Shown here: positions 53,471-64,000 of the stretch, in pieces
Layout: each line of letters opens with the position of its first letter
How positions within the stretch are numbered: the stretch's first letter is position 1
DNA from: Dromiciops gliroides
Taxonomy: Eukaryota > Chordata > Mammalia > Microbiotheria > Microbiotheriidae
NCBI RefSeq assembly: GCF_019393635.1
Contig: NC_057862.1
Location: forward strand, 411,164,169-411,228,168
Direction: 5' to 3'
DNA: 64,000 nt
Translations under genes and position numbers: made by a program
Notes under the pieces: generated by a model
Told to the model about the DNA's origin: nothing
Seen by the model: only the letters and a program-made list of their open reading frames with translations
The model's database searches: none

Positions 53471-54078
53471 GAGGAATGCATAATTCCTAGAGATGAGTTT
53501 TCATTCCTTTATCTTATGCCATGTCCAGAAATCAAAATCCCATTCTCAGAGACTACCTTTTAACCCAGCTGCTAACTTCACAAATCTCTTCTTCCCCTCT
53601 TCTGAATCCCCTAATTTCAAATGATAGTCATGATGACAACACTACCTGTGCCACAAGGTCTTAAGATGTTTGCCTATGACTTCATAGTCCTTAGCAATGC
53701 CCCACATGAATCACCTAAAATGGATGTTCAGGGAGTTTGATGGTTCTTGGGAGTTTTGCCATCACATCTAAGATATAAACTACAGGAAAAGGGCGGAACT
53801 TTCTTTTAGTGTTTTTGTAAACTCAGGTCAACAAGAAGTTGCTTCCATGCCCCTCAGCAAGGCACTGACACTTTTCTTCCTCTAACAATTATTAGATAAG
53901 CTCTCTCCTGATGACAAATGTGGATCTACATAATCATTCCTTGGAGAACTGCCTTCAGAGATGGTCTGGTCATCTCCAGAGATGAACTCAGCCTGGATGA
54001 GCTAAAGAGTGTTAAAAGGTAACTCTTGGCAAACATAAAATTTCATAGTCCTCTTCTGGAGTAACTCAATTTTCATCA
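53471..54078. other. No gene; unclassified
   Basis: No family recognised. Confidence 0.4.
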
Positions 54079-54094
54079 CCTCCTGAGCATTTTT

Positions 54095-54240
54095 TTTTTT
54101 TTTGGTGAGGCAGTTGGGGTTAAATGACTTGCCCATTGTCACACAGCTAGTAAGTGTTAAGTGTCTGAGGATGGATTTGAACTCAGGTCCTCCTGAATCC
54201 AAGGCCCGTGCTTTATCCACTGCACCACCTAGCTGCCCTT
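54095..54240 (-). mobile_element. WSINE1, antisense
   Basis: T tail, GGTGAGGCAGTTGGGGTTAA, CACCACCTAGCTGCCC. Flanks ACCTCCTGAGCATTTT and ACCTGCTGAGAATTTT: target duplication with two changes. Confidence 0.93.
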
Positions 54241-54299
54241 ACCTGCTGAGAATTTTCAAGCTTCCATGTCCTTGTTTTCCAACCACTCAACTCTGACCC

Positions 54300-54397
54300 A
54301 AAAATGTGGCACGGTACCTCTTTCTTTTTACCTATGTTTGTATCCCAGTGCTTAGCACAGTGCCTTGCACATAGTAAGTGTTTAAGAAATACTTATT
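54300..54397 (+). mobile_element. L2 3' end, split by WSINE
   Basis: TATCCCAGTGCTTAGCACAG, GCACATAGTAAGTGTTTAAG. The short remainder lies past 54585. Confidence 0.7.
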
Positions 54398-54571
54398 AAG
54401 GGCAGCTAGGTGGCGCAGTGAATAAAGCACTGGCCTTGGATTCAGGAGGACCTGAGTTCAAATCCAGCCTCAGACACTTGACACTTAACTAGCTGTGTGA
54501 CCCTGGGCAAGTCACTTAACCCTCATTGCCCTGCCCCCCCCCCAAAAAAAAAGAAAAGAAAAGAAAAGAAA
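54398..54571 (+). mobile_element. WSINE1 with (AAAAG)n tail
   Basis: AGGGCAGCTAGGTGGCGCAG, GGAGGACCTGAGTTCAAATC, C-rich and (AAAAG)n tail. Perfect 14-bp target duplication AAGAAATACTTATT (54384-54397, 54572-54585). Confidence 0.95.
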
Positions 54572-54599
54572 AAGAAATACTTATTGCCTTGATTCAGCT

Positions 54600-54930
54600 C
54601 AAAGTTACCATGATATTTTCCAGCTATCTTAATGCCATGCCATTCTACAGGTTATCCTCTTTTGCCTCCTCCCCTACATCCAATTTCAAAATCTTTCTCA
54701 GAGAACAAGAATCAAATCAACACCAACCATTCCATGGAATGACATGAAATCAATTGCCTCATGGATCCAAGTACTGTTCATCGTGGCCACCACTCCCCAT
54801 ATGTGTGTTGTCTTACCCTATCACAATATGAGCGTCTTGTGGGCAGGGATTATCTTGCTTGTTTGTAAGTTATATACCCCATGCTTACCTCAGTGCCTAG
54901 CACATAGTAAGCTCTTTTTGTGCTTTATAT
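54600..54930 (+). mobile_element. L2 3' region
   Basis: AGGTTATCCTCTTTTGCC, ATGAGCGTCTTGTGGGCAGG, CTCAGTGCCTAGCACATAG. Confidence 0.55.
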
Positions 54931-54989
54931 TTGTCTATCCGTCCATTGGCCCACATATTGCCCAAGAACCTATCACTGAATAAATTCTC

Positions 54990-55715
54990 TTCCCTTGTAT
55001 GTTTTTATACTCACATTATCCAAACTAAGTATAGAAAAACAAGTGTGAAAAAAACATTAGCTCCTTTTGCCTGTAGTAACATTTTCACACCTGTAGTCAA
55101 AGGGAGACCTGCTTCCATGAAATTCACATAATCTTCAGAATGCATTAAGACATATTACCATCTATAGGCACTTCAATACCTTGTGGAACACTGACCACAG
55201 CAACATATGTCTACCATCTTGGAATTTGTACCTAGTTAGTTTGACAGCCAAGTAAAATTTTTAAATGATCCCTAAATCAAGGAAACATGAAATGAGATTA
55301 AAGGAAAATTAGAAGACAGATTTTTCTTCTGCCCTTTGTTGAAATTTCTTCTCAAGGGACATTAGAAAACAAACAAAAATGTGCTTATTACCACTTATCA
55401 TTATACCTAAGAACTGCTTTGGGGCACGATGATATGACTACAGATAATAGTTATGAAAAATGTGTTTTGCTTTTTTTTTTCAGTCTTTTTCCTCCCAACA
55501 CCTTGAGAGGCAAAGACCCAGCTCACTTATGAACTTTGCATTTCTTTGGAAAGCATTCATTTTCCTGATTAGCTTCCCAAGTAAACATTGACACTATTAG
55601 CTTCAAGAAGGATTCTCACTTTTACCTTTCTTGGGAGAACAGGTTTATGGGTAGGTTGTATGACTATTCACTTTTCAAAGAATAAAATTCTCCAGTTCTG
55701 TTCTTGGGCATGATA
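54990..55715. other. No gene; unclassified
   Basis: AT-rich DNA with no recognised family. Confidence 0.4.
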
Positions 55716-55719
55716 AAAA

Positions 55720-55910
55720 ATGCTGTGATGGAAAGAACATTTGAATTAGAATTAAAGGACCTGGGGTGTGCTCTTGGCTCTTTTTCATGCCCTGCCCGAC
55801 CTAAGTAAGCCTATTATTTCACGGCCATAAACCTCAGCTTTTTCACCTATAGGATGAGGGGGTTGGATTACATGACCTGTGAGGTCCCTTTCCATCTCTG
55901 AATGCCATGA
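55720..55910 (+). repeat. MIR
   Basis: GTGATGGAAAGAACATTTG, AAACCTCAGCTTTTTCACC, GATTACATGACCTGTGAGG. Confidence 0.7.
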
Positions 55911-56197
55911 ACGTATTTGATTTACCCTTACTGAAGAGTCTTCTTTCTTCTCCAAGGACACCTGCTGAAATTTTGGATGTCACTAAAGCCCTTTTCAGTT
56001 TTTTATTGAAATGTTGTTGATAGCTTTTATTTTTCATCACTTTATTTTCCAATATTTCTCCCCCTTTTTTCTGTCAGAGAGCAATCTTTTATAACAAAGA
56101 AGAAAAAGAAAGGAAAAAAACAACAGTTCTGCAAAACTAACCAAACATACCAGCTAAGTCTTTTACTGTATATAAGTTTTGACTACATAGCCCTATA

Positions 56198-56465
56198 GTT
56201 AGGTGGTTCAGTGGAAAGAGTACTAGGTCAGGAGCCAGGAAGACCAGAGTTCAGACACTTAATAACTGTGACCCTGGGCAAGTCACTTAAACTCTGTTTG
56301 CTTTAGTTTCGATAACTGCAAAATGAAGATAATAATAGCATTTACCTTCCAGGGTTTCTGTGAGGTTCAAATGATATTTGTAAAGTGCTTAGCACAGTGC
56401 CTAGCAAAGAGTAGATGCTATATAAATTCTGTTTACTGTATTATTATTATTATTATTATCACCTC
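56198..56465 (+). repeat. MIR/CORE-SINE with (ATT)n end
   Basis: TTAGGTGGTTCAGTGGAAAG, CCAGGAAGACCAGAGTTC, CCTGGGCAAGTCACTTAAAC, GTAAAGTGCTTAGCACAG, ATTATTATT at 56440-56459. Confidence 0.85.
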
Positions 56466-56589
56466 TGCAAAGAAGGTAAAGAGGTATTCTTTCTTTTTTT
56501 TTGAAGATCAAGCTTCATCTTAAAAAATTTATAGCATTCCATTTAATTTTATTATTGTTTATTTCCTTTTCATTTGTATTGTTGCTGTC

Positions 56590-56790
56590 AAAAATACTGC
56601 CTTCTATAGTAAGCCTTTCCTGACCCTCCCAGATATCAGTGCCTTACTATCTAAGGTGAACTTTTATTTTCTCTGGATATATCATGTCTTTTTGTGTAGT
56701 CTCCCCACTTAGGATGGAAACTCGTTGAAAGCAGGGTTGTTTTCTCTTTGTCTTTTACCTCTAATGCTTAGCACAGTCCCTAGAACACTT
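56590..56790 (+). mobile_element. L2 3' region, split by SINEs
   Basis: AGTAAGCCTTTCCTGACCC, GATGGAAACTCGTTGAAAGC, AATGCTTAGCACAGTCCC. Resumes at about 57195 (TAATACAGTAAGGG, TTTGTTAATTGATTAC). Confidence 0.75.
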
Positions 56791-56794
56791 TTTG

Positions 56795-57192
56795 TTCACT
56801 TGTTCTCTGCTGTCTCCAACCCTTTGTGACCCCATTTGGGGTTTTCTTGGCAAGTATATTGGAGTGATCTGCCATTTCCTTCTCCAGATCATGCTATGGA
56901 TGAAGAAACTGAGGCAAACATGGTTAAATGACTTGCACAGGGTCATACAACCTTTAAGAGTCTAACACCGAGGGGCAGCTAGGTGGCGCAGTGGATAGAG
57001 CACCGGCCTTGGATTCAGGAGGACCTGAGTTCAAATCCGGCCTCAGACACTTTACACACTTACTAGCTGTGTGACCCTGGGCAAGTCACTTAACCCCAAT
57101 TGCCTTACAAAAAGAAAAAAAAGAGTCTAACGCCAAATTTGAACTCACAAACATGAGTCTTTTTCCAACCCCACCACTCTATTCACTCTGAC
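56795..57192 (-). repeat. Mar1-type SINE, antisense, split by WSINE
   Basis: Left GTCTCCAACCCTTTGTGACC, CATTTGGGGTTTTCTTGGC, AACTGAGGCAAACATGG; right CAAATTTGAACTCAC, CCACCACTCTATTCACTC. Confidence 0.88.
56970..57120 (+). mobile_element. WSINE1 nested in Mar1 SINE
   Basis: AGGGGCAGCTAGGTGGCGCA, GCACCGGCCTTGGATTC, A-rich tail. Target duplication AAGAGTCTAAC-CC at 56956-56969 and 57121-57134 with one change. Near consensus: young. Confidence 0.95.
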
Positions 57193-57300
57193 ATCTAATA
57201 CAGTAAGGGATTAATGCATGTTTGTTAATTGATTACTATATTGTTTTCTTGCTTACTTTACTTTGCATTAGTACATATAAATTTTCCCAAACATTAAAGG

Positions 57301-57452
57301 CTTTTTTTTTTTTTTTGGTGAGGCAGTTGGGGTTAAGTGACTTGCCCAGGGTCACACAGCTAGTTAGTGTCAAGTGTCTGAGGCCAGATTTGAACTCAGG
57401 TCCTCCTGAATCCAGGGCCAGTGCTCTATCCACTGCGCCATCTAGCTGCCCC
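57301..57452 (-). mobile_element. WSINE1, antisense, flanking the young L1
   Basis: T tail, GGTGAGGCAGTTGGGGTTAA, GCGCCATCTAGCTGCCCC. Target duplication CATTAAAGG at 57292-57300 and 57453-57461. The right copy was later re-used as target by the L1. Confidence 0.93.
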
Positions 57453-57482
57453 CATTAAAGGTTTTTTTTTTTGTTTTTTTTT

Positions 57483-57932
57483 TGAGATATTTTATTTTTT
57501 CCGTTACATGTAAAGATAGTTCTCAACTTTTGTTTATACATGCTTTACAATTTCAGATTTTTCTCCCTCCCTCCCTCCCCTCCCTCCCCCCTCCCCTAGA
57601 CAGCAGGTAATCTGATATAGGTTATATCTATATATATCTATACATATACATATAGATATATATACACACACATATATATACACATAATAACATTAATCCT
57701 ATTTCTGCATTAATCCTGTTACAAGAGAAAGAATCAGAGCAGTGATGCAAAACCTCAAAATAGAAAAAAAAAAACAACAGCACCCAAAACAAAAGAAATA
57801 ATATGGTTCAATCAGCATCTATACTCCACAGTTCTTTCTTTCTTTCTTTTTCTTGGATTTGGAGATCCTCTTCTATCATGAGTTCCCTGGAACTCTTCTG
57901 TACCATTGCATTGGTGAGAAGAATATAGTCCA
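57483..57932 (-). other. L1 3' UTR with G-run tract
   Basis: On the minus strand at 57563-57597 runs of three or more G's alternate with A (plus strand CTCCCTCCCTCCC, CCCCTCCC), a G-quadruplex-capable motif known from L1 3' UTRs of several mammals. AT/AC simple repeat at 57625-57686. Confidence 0.75.
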
Positions 57933-60900
57933 TCACAGTAGGTCAACACTCAATGTTGATGATACTGTGTACAATGTTCTTCTGGTTCTGCTCATCTCAC
58001 TCATCATCAGCTCACGTAAGACCCTCCAGGTTTCTCTGAACTCTTCCTGCTCATCATTTCTTACAGCACAATAGTATTCCATTGTATTCATATACCACAA
58101 CTTGTCCAGCCATTCCCCAATTGATGGGCACCCCCTCAACTTCCAATTCCTTGCTACCACGTAAAGAGCAGCTATAAATATTTTTGTACATGTGGGTCCC
58201 TTTCCCCCTTCCATGATTTCTTTGGGCAAAAGACCTAAAAGTGGGATTGCTGGGTCAAAGGGTATGCACAGCTTTATCGCCCTTTGGGCATAATTCCAAA
58301 TTGCTCTCCAGAATGGTTGCATCAGCTCACAGCTCCACCAACAATGCATTAGTGTTCCAATTTTCCCACAGCCTCTCCAACATTTATTATCTTCCTTTTT
58401 TGTCATTTTAGCCAATCTGATAGGTGTCAGGTGGTACCTCAGAGTTGTTTTAATTTGCATCTCTCTAATCATTAGAGATTTAGAGCATTTTTTCATATGG
58501 GAATAGATAGCTTTGGTTTCTTCATCAGAAAACTGCCTGTTCATATCCTTTGACCATTTCTCAATTGGGGAATGACTTGGATTCTTATAAATTTGATTTA
58601 ATTCCCTATATATTTTAGAGATGAGGCCTTTATCAGAAGCACTGGCCTCAAAAATTGTTTCCCAGCTTTCTGCCTCCCTTCTAATTTTGGATGCATTGCT
58701 TCTGTTTGTACAAAAATTTTTTAATTTAATATAATCAAAATCATCCACTTTGCATTTTATAATATACTCTATCTCATGTTTGGTCAAAAACTGTTCTCCT
58801 TTCCAAAGATCTGATAGGTACACTATTCCTTTCTCTCCTAATTTACCTATGGTATCACCTCTTATGTCTAAATCATGTATCCATTTTGACCTTATTTTAG
58901 TATAAGGTGTAAGATGTTGGTCTAAGCCTAATTTCTGCCATACTATCTTCCAGTTTTCCCAGCAGTTTTTGTCAAATACTGAGTTCCTATCCCAGAAGCT
59001 GGAGTCTTTGGGTTTATCAAACACTACATTACTAGTGTCATTTACTACTGCATTTCCTGAGCCTAGCCTATTCCATTGATCTACCACTCTATTTTTTAGC
59101 CAGTACCAGATAGTTTTGATGACTGCCGCTTTATAGTAAAGCTCCAGGTTTGGTACCGCTAACCCACCTTCCTGTGAATTTTTTTTCATTATTTCCCTGG
59201 ATATTCTTGATTTTTTGTTTTTCCAGATGAATTTTGTTATTATTTTTTCTAGCTGTATAAAATAATTTTTAGGTAGCCTGATTGGTATGGCACTGAATAA
59301 GTAAATTAATTTAGGCAGTATTGTCATTTTTACTATATTAGCTCTGCCTATCCATGAGCAATTGATATCTTTCCAATTATTTAGATCTGATTTGATTTGT
59401 GTGAAGAGTGTTTGGTAGTTGTGTTCATAGAGTTCCTGGGTTTGTCTTGGCAAGTAGACTCCCAAGTATTTTATATTACCTACCATTACTTTAAATGGAA
59501 TTTCTCTTTCTATCTCTTGCTGCTGGACTTTGTTGGTCATGTATAGAAATGCTGATGATTTATGTGGATTTATTTTATATCCTGCTACTTTGCTAAAGTT
59601 GTTAATTGTTTCAAGTAATTTTTGACTTGATTCTCGAGGATTCCTTAAGTATACCATCATATCATCTGCAAAGAGTGATAGTTTTGTTTCCTCCTTGCCT
59701 ATTCTAATTCCTTTAATTCCTTTCTCTTCTCTGATTGCTAAAGCTAACATTTCTAGGACAATATTAAATAATAGGGGTGATAATGGACATCCCTGTTTCA
59801 CCCCTGATCTTATTGGGAAGGCCTCTAATTTATCTCCATTGCATATAATACTTGCTGATGGCTTTAGGTAGATACTGTTTATTATTCTAAGGAAAGCTCC
59901 CCCTATTCCTAAACTCTCTAGTGTTTTTATTAGGAATGGGTGCTGTACTTTGTCAAAAGCTTTCTCTGCATCTATTGAGATAATCATATGATTTTGGTTG
60001 GTTTTCTTATTGATGTGGTTGATTATGTTAATAGTTTTCCTAATGTTGAACCAGCCCTGCATTCCTGGTATAAATCCCACCTGGTCATAGTGTATTATCC
60101 TGGTGATCACTTGCTGTAATCTCCTTGCTAATATCTTATTTAAGATTTTAGCATCAATATTCATTAGGGAGATTGGTCTATAATTTTCTTTCTCTGTTTT
60201 TGCTTTGCCTGGTTTTGGTATCACCACCATATTTGTGTCATAAAACGAATTTGGTAGAACTCCTTCACCTATTTTTCCAAATAATTTGTATAATATTGGA
60301 ATTAATTGTTCTTTAAATGTTTGGTAAAATTCACCCGTAAACCCATCTGGCCCTGGGGATTTTTTCTTAGGGAGTTCATTAATAGCTTGTTCAATTTCTT
60401 TTTCTAATATGGGTTTATTTAAGGATTTTATTTCCTCTTCAGTTAACCTGGGCAGTTTGTATTTTTGTAAATATTCATCCATTTCATTTAGATTGTCAAA
60501 TTTATTGGCATACAGTTGGGCAAAATATTTCCTAATTATTGCTTTAATTTCCACTTCATTGGTGGTAACATCACCCTTTTCATTTTTGATACTGGTAATT
60601 TGGTTTTCTTCTTTCTTTTTTTTAATCAAATTAACCAGTATTTTATCTATTTTATTGGTTTTTTCATAAAACCAGCTCTTAGTTTTATTGATTAGTTCTA
60701 TAGTTTTTTTGCTTTCAATCTTATTGATTTCTCCTTTAATTTTCAGGATCTCTAATTTAGTGTCTAATTGGGGATTTCTAATTTGTTCTTTTTCTAGCTT
60801 TTTAAGTTGCATTCCCAATTCATTAATCTCCTCTTTCTCTTTTTTATTCATGTAAGCATTTAGAGCTATAAATTTTCCCCTAAGCACTGCTTTGGCTGCA

Positions 60901-61763
60901 TCCCATAGATTTTGGTATGTTGTCTCATTATTGTCATTCTCTTGGATAAAGTTATTGATTGTTTCTATGATTTCTTGTTTGGCCCATTCATTCTTTAGAA
61001 TGAAATTATTTAGTTTCCAATTGATTTTCATTCTACTTTTCCCTGGCTCTTTCTTACATGTAATTTTTATTGCATCATGATCTGAGAAGGATGCATTTAC
61101 TATTTCTGCCTTTCTACATTTGACTATGATGTTTTTGTGCCCTAATACATGGTCAATTTTTGAAAATGTGCCATGTACTGCTGAGAAAAAGGTATATTCC
61201 TTTCTATCCCCATTCAATTTTCTCCAGACATCTATCATGTCTAACTTTTCTAGTAATCTATTCACCTCTTTCACTTCTTTCTTATTTATTTTTTGGCTAG
61301 ATTTATCTAATTCTGAGAGGGGGAGATTCAGATCCCCCACTAGTATAGTATTACTATCTAATTCCTCTTGTAACTCATTTAACTTCTCCTCTAAGAACTT
61401 GGATGCTATACCACTTGGCGCATACATATTCAATATTGATATTACTTCATTATCTATAGTACCTTTAAGTAAGATGTAATTTCCTTCCTTATCTCTTTTA
61501 ATGAGATCTATTTTTGCCTGCACTTTGTCTGAGATAAGGATTGCTACCCCTGCCTTTTTTACTTTAGCTGAGGCATAATATATTCTGCTCCAGCCTTTTA
61601 CCTTTACTCTGTGTGTATCTCTCTGCTTCAAATGTGTTTCTTGTAAACAGCATATTGTAGGGTTCTGGTTTTTAATCCACTCTGCAATTCGCTTCCGTTT
61701 TATAGCAGAGTTCATCCCATTCACATTCACAGTTATTATTACTGACTGTCTATTCCCCTCCAT
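57933..61763 (-). CDS. L1 ORF2 protein (endonuclease / reverse transcriptase)
   Basis: Uninterrupted frame of about 1276 codons from the ATG at 61763 ([20 protein letters not shown]), chosen because it aligns with the usual L1 ORF2 start; the frame stays open 36 codons upstream. The usual length is about 1275. APE-type endonuclease, residues 1 to about 240: N13 in NVNG, E42 in LQETH, D and N in [34 protein letters not shown]. Reverse transcriptase about 500-770: [29 protein letters not shown], catalytic [10 protein letters not shown]-terminal Cys-rich knuckle [18 protein letters not shown]. Acts on its own and Alu/SINE-type RNAs by target-primed reverse transcription. Every key residue I can check is present, but there is no promoter or complete ORF1 here, so expression would need a neighbouring promoter. 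Confidence 0.95.
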   Translation of the reverse strand: MEGNRQSVIITVNVNGMNSAIKRKRIAEWIKNQNPTICCLQETHLKQRDTHRVKVKGWSRIYYASAKVKKAGVAILISDKVQAKIDLIKRDKEGNYILLKGTIDNEVISILNMYAPSGIASKFLEEKLNELQEELDSNTILVGDLNLPLSELDKSSQKINKKEVKEVNRLLEKLDMIDVWRKLNGDRKEYTFFSAVHGTFSKIDHVLGHKNIIVKCRKAEIVNASFSDHDAIKITCKKEPGKSRMKINWKLNNFILKNEWAKQEIIETINNFIQENDNNETTYQNLWDAAKAVLRGKFIALNAYMNKKEKEEINELGMQLKKLEKEQIRNPQLDTKLEILKIKGEINKIESKKTIELINKTKSWFYEKTNKIDKILVNLIKKKKEENQITSIKNEKGDVTTNEVEIKAIIRKYFAQLYANKFDNLNEMDEYLQKYKLPRLTEEEIKSLNKPILEKEIEQAINELPKKKSPGPDGFTGEFYQTFKEQLIPILYKLFGKIGEGVLPNSFYDTNMVVIPKPGKAKTEKENYRPISLMNIDAKILNKILARRLQQVITRIIHYDQVGFIPGMQGWFNIRKTINIINHINKKTNQNHMIISIDAEKAFDKVQHPFLIKTLESLGIGGAFLRIINSIYLKPSASIICNGDKLEAFPIRSGVKQGCPLSPLLFNIVLEMLALAIREEKGIKGIRIGKEETKLSLFADDMMVYLRNPRESSQKLLETINNFSKVAGYKINPHKSSAFLYMTNKVQQQEIEREIPFKVMVGNIKYLGVYLPRQTQELYEHNYQTLFTQIKSDLNNWKDINCSWIGRANIVKMTILPKLIYLFSAIPIRLPKNYFIQLEKIITKFIWKNKKSRISREIMKKNSQEGGLAVPNLELYYKAAVIKTIWYWLKNRVVDQWNRLGSGNAVVNDTSNVVFDKPKDSSFWDRNSVFDKNCWENWKIVWQKLGLDQHLTPYTKIRSKWIHDLDIRGDTIGKLGEKGIVYLSDLWKGEQFLTKHEIEYIIKCKVDDFDYIKLKNFCTNRSNASKIRREAESWETIFEASASDKGLISKIYRELNQIYKNPSHSPIEKWSKDMNRQFSDEETKAIYSHMKKCSKSLMIREMQIKTTLRYHLTPIRLAKMTKKEDNKCWRGCGKIGTLMHCWWSCELMQPFWRAIWNYAQRAIKLCIPFDPAIPLLGLLPKEIMEGGKGPTCTKIFIAALYVVARNWKLRGCPSIGEWLDKLWYMNTMEYYCAVRNDEQEEFRETWRVLRELMMSEMSRTRRTLYTVSSTLSVDLL

Positions 61764-62346
61764 TCTATTTACCCCCTTTGTACTTTTCCCCCCTTCTTTC
61801 ACCCTATTCCTCCTCACCGACGTTTTACTTCTTACCCCTGCCTCCCCCAATCTGCCCTCCCTTTTTATCACCCCCCTCTCTTTTCTTTACCCTTTTCTCC
61901 CTTGCTTTTGTCCTCCCTTCTCAGTCCCCCCCTTTCCCTTCCCCTTTTGTTTCCCTAAAGAGTGAGTTAAGTTTCTTTATCCCAATGAACGTATATGTTA
62001 TTCCCTCTTTGAGTCAAATCTAATGAGAATAGGGTTGAAACCATGTTCCCCCCTCCTTTCTTTCCCTCTATTATAATAGGTTTTTTTCCACCTCTTCATA
62101 TGATATAATTCATCCCATTCCACCTCCCCTTTCCTCTCCTCCCCATAGACTCCCTTTTTATCTTCTTAATTCTTTTGTATCATCACATCAAAGACAATTT
62201 ATATTTATACCCTCTATATAAAGTCCTTCTCTCTGCCCAAATACATTTACAGTTCTTAAGAGTTATGAGTATTATCTTCCTGTGTAGGGATATAAACAGT
62301 TTAACCTAATAGGGTAACTTTTTTTTTTCCCCCTCTGTTTACCTTT
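61764..62346 (-). other. Long purine-rich L1 inter-ORF spacer
   Basis: About 583 bases with G/A-rich blocks on the minus strand. Human L1 has only about 63 bases here. Partly open in the ORF2 frame (to 61871). Confidence 0.8.
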
Positions 62347-62538
62347 TTAAACTTCTCTTGAGTCTTGTATGTTGAGATCAAATTTTCTATTCAGTTCTGG
62401 TCTTTTCACCAGGAAAGATTGAAAGTCCCCAATGTCATTAAATGTCCATCTTTTCCCCTGAAAGAAAATGCACATTTTTGCTGGGTAATAGATTCTCGGC
62501 TGCAATCCAATCTCCTTTGCCTTCCGGAATATCATATT
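62347..62538 (-). pseudogene. L1 ORF1 C-terminal remnant
   Basis: Last 62 codons of ORF1 (MIFRKAKEIGLQPRIYYPA, RWTFNDIGDFQSFLVKRPEL, LNIQDSREV), cut by the 5' truncation of the element. Nearly the same as the C-terminus at 50490-50680, confirming both belong to one L1 lineage. Confidence 0.93.
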
Positions 62539-62579
62539 CCCCCATTAAAGGTTTTTAAAAGCAGTTAGTACTGTGGTAT

Positions 62580-62660
62580 ATTTTCATCACTCAAAGAATT
62601 CATTCATTCATTTATTCACTCATTCATTTGTGCATGCATGCACACATGCATGCATTAATT
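62580..62660. repeat. (CATT)n / (TGCA)n simple repeat
   Basis: ATTCATTCATTCATTTATTC, then GCATGCATGCACACATGC. Confidence 0.85.
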
Positions 62661-63000
62661 CAACACCCACCCTGTTCACTGCATTGTGCTAAACATTGGC
62701 AGAATTTCTAAGAATTATGGCCTACTAGTGAGGAGTTCAGGCCAGACAAAAAAATAGGATTTGGAGGTTCCAGGCAGGACAAACAAAGAAAGATTATAGA
62801 AAGAAAGGTCTCTTGGTACTTGCCATGACATTCTATGGGTGGCTGGCTATCTCATCTATTGATAGAGGCTAGGCATGCTATGAGTCATGTGAAAGGACTT
62901 TTAGTCCCCATAGAATATCCTTTTCTAGGAGTGATAGGGAAAGAGAGAACTAAATGGGGTGATGTCAACATCTGTGTGGGGGGGGTGAAGAGAGGGGGGG
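62660..63000. other. No gene; weak old-repeat signal
   Basis: CATTGTGCTAAACATTGG resembles the old CR1/L3-like repeat; the rest is unclassified. Confidence 0.35.
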
Positions 63001-63001
63001 A

Positions 63002-63075
<74 letters not shown>
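63001..63075. repeat. (GA)n microsatellite
   Basis: Continuous GA run of about 70 bases after a G-rich stretch. Confidence 0.97.
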
Positions 63076-63080
<5 letters not shown>

Positions 63081-63154
63081 GGAGATAGGTTGCTATAGGA
63101 TTCTGCTAATGGGAAGAATTCTGACCTCTGAGCTATCTTTTAGCCTAGTTATCC

Positions 63155-63157
<3 letters not shown>

Positions 63158-63204
<47 letters not shown>
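63158..63204. repeat. (GT)n microsatellite
   Basis: Continuous GT run. Confidence 0.97.
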
Positions 63205-63207
<3 letters not shown>

Positions 63208-63459
63208 ATTGTAGAAAGAATACCAGAAAAATCAGGAAGCTGATCAAGCTCATCTGGGGACTCTTCCAGTGTTCTCCTCTCCCCCCTGAGCCCTCTCTTC
63301 CCTGAGGTGCCTGATGACCTCATTGCAATATCTTACCCAGTCTTGCTTTTCACAGTCAGTGCCCCAGCTTTTTGGTCTTGTTCTGCAGGGAGCTACTCCC
63401 AGAGAACAATTCTGGAAAAGATCTGATAAACTAATTTCTGTTAAGGCACCAGTGATTGA

Positions 63460-63545
63460 TAATGGCTTAATGTGTTACTACTCCCAGAGCATCCTCAGTC
63501 CCTATCACAATGCCACGTACATTGGGTGTACTTAATAAATTCTTC
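63460..63545 (+). mobile_element. L2 3' end
   Basis: CCTCAGTCCCTATCACAATG, GTGTACTTAATAAATTCTTC. Confidence 0.5.
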
Positions 63546-64000
63546 TTATTTAATTTAACAGAGGACAAGGCTTTAACTCAAATGATAGAATTTCCATTTC
63601 TGAAAAGAGCCCCTAGGGGAATATTTGGGGGGCAGGGAAGTCTTCTAGGCAACTCAGAAAGGAGACAAGAAGTCTTTGCTCATAGTCCCATTGATTCACA
63701 CAAGGGCTCTGGGAGAATCGAGGCACAATGAGACAGAGGGAGGGGCCATCTCTCTTCTTTTTTAATGTGAAGGAAAAGCCATCATTTCCTATGACTCTCA
63801 TTAATTATCTTACAAAGGAGTGGAGCAGCTAGTGGAAAAGTAATAGGTCTGGATTCTAAAAATTTTCATGCTCAATAAAATCCAAACCTTTTAAAACTGG
63901 AGTATATCTTAGCTAGAGTTCAGGCAGTGAGGGCAGAGAGACAGTTATGCATAGAGAAGAAATGAAATGGCCCGTAACATAAAAATTACCCAAGAAAATG
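63546..64000. other. No gene; unclassified
   Basis: No coding or repeat family recognised to the end of the window. Confidence 0.4.

Larger units (their letters stand above)
57462..62538 (-). mobile_element. Young 5'-truncated L1 with intact ORF2
   Basis: About 5.08 kb. Poly(T) at 57462-57482 is its A-tail; 3' UTR to 57932; ORF2 57933-61763; spacer; ORF1 C-terminus 62347-62538, where it is truncated. Target duplication CCCCATTAAAGGTTTTT (57450-57466 and 62540-62555 areas) spans the 5' end of the older WSINE plus that SINE's own duplication. The cut site TTTTT/AAAA matches the L1 endonuclease preference. Confidence 0.96.

Noticed and set aside
61120-61479. Plus-strand frame opposite L1 ORF2 (119 codons)
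   Set aside because: Antisense shadow of the endonuclease domain; the same shadow occurs at 49278-49634.

Overview
The window is mammalian, almost certainly marsupial, non-coding DNA. The main diagnostic is a tRNA-derived CORE-SINE (WSINE1/Mar1 type: A-box-like TGGCGCAGTGG, B-box-like GTTCAAATCC, core 'CTAGCTGTGTGACCCTGGGCAAGTCACTTAA') present in dozens of copies of very different age. It occurs with a marsupial-type L1, old L2, MIR and CR1/L3-like pieces, hAT-like DNA transposon relics, solo retroviral LTRs and many microsatellites. CpG is scarce. I found no intact host gene, no RNA gene and no CRISPR. The species cannot be fixed from the sequence alone.

Layout. 1-9.5 kb: MIR/SINE/L2 background, an L1 3' end in a MIR (3.07-4.0 kb), an L1 3' end in an L2 that itself holds a solo LTR (5.23-6.04 kb), a DYNLL1 processed pseudogene with a 15-bp target duplication (6.4-7.1 kb), and a CCAAT-rich LTR-like block (7.6-8.27 kb). 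9.5-25 kb: SINEs, a long L2 (21.3-22.55 kb), a hAT relic inside an L2 (18.8 kb) and L1 tails. 25.9-27.6 kb: an L1 ORF2 piece whose two parts are in circularly permuted order, flanked by a target duplication. 28.2-31.4 kb: nested L1s (old L1, younger L1 tail, WSINE). 37.1-39.9 kb: an old repeat holding an FTH1 processed pseudogene with a fossil iron-responsive element, and a SINE that holds a solo LTR. 44.6-47 kb: CR1/L3-like material and a cluster of WSINEs, two of them at one target. 49.06-52.16 kb: an L1 with complete-looking 5' UTR, ORF1 and endonuclease region but no 3' half. 57.46-62.54 kb: a 5'-truncated young L1 with an uninterrupted ORF2 of about 1276 codons. The rest is simple repeats and sequence I cannot classify.

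How the parts relate. The only protein machine encoded is the L1 ORF2 protein (endonuclease, reverse transcriptase, Cys-rich end). Both processed pseudogenes, the WSINEs and the L1 copies carry poly(A)/poly(T) ends and target duplications whose cut sites resemble TT/AAAA, so one L1-type machinery plausibly made most of the insertions. Nesting gives relative ages: CR1/L3, L2 and MIR are oldest, then hAT relics and Mar1-type SINEs, then LTRs, processed pseudogenes and older L1 tails, then WSINE1 and the ORF2-intact L1. End coordinates of old repeats are estimates by eye.
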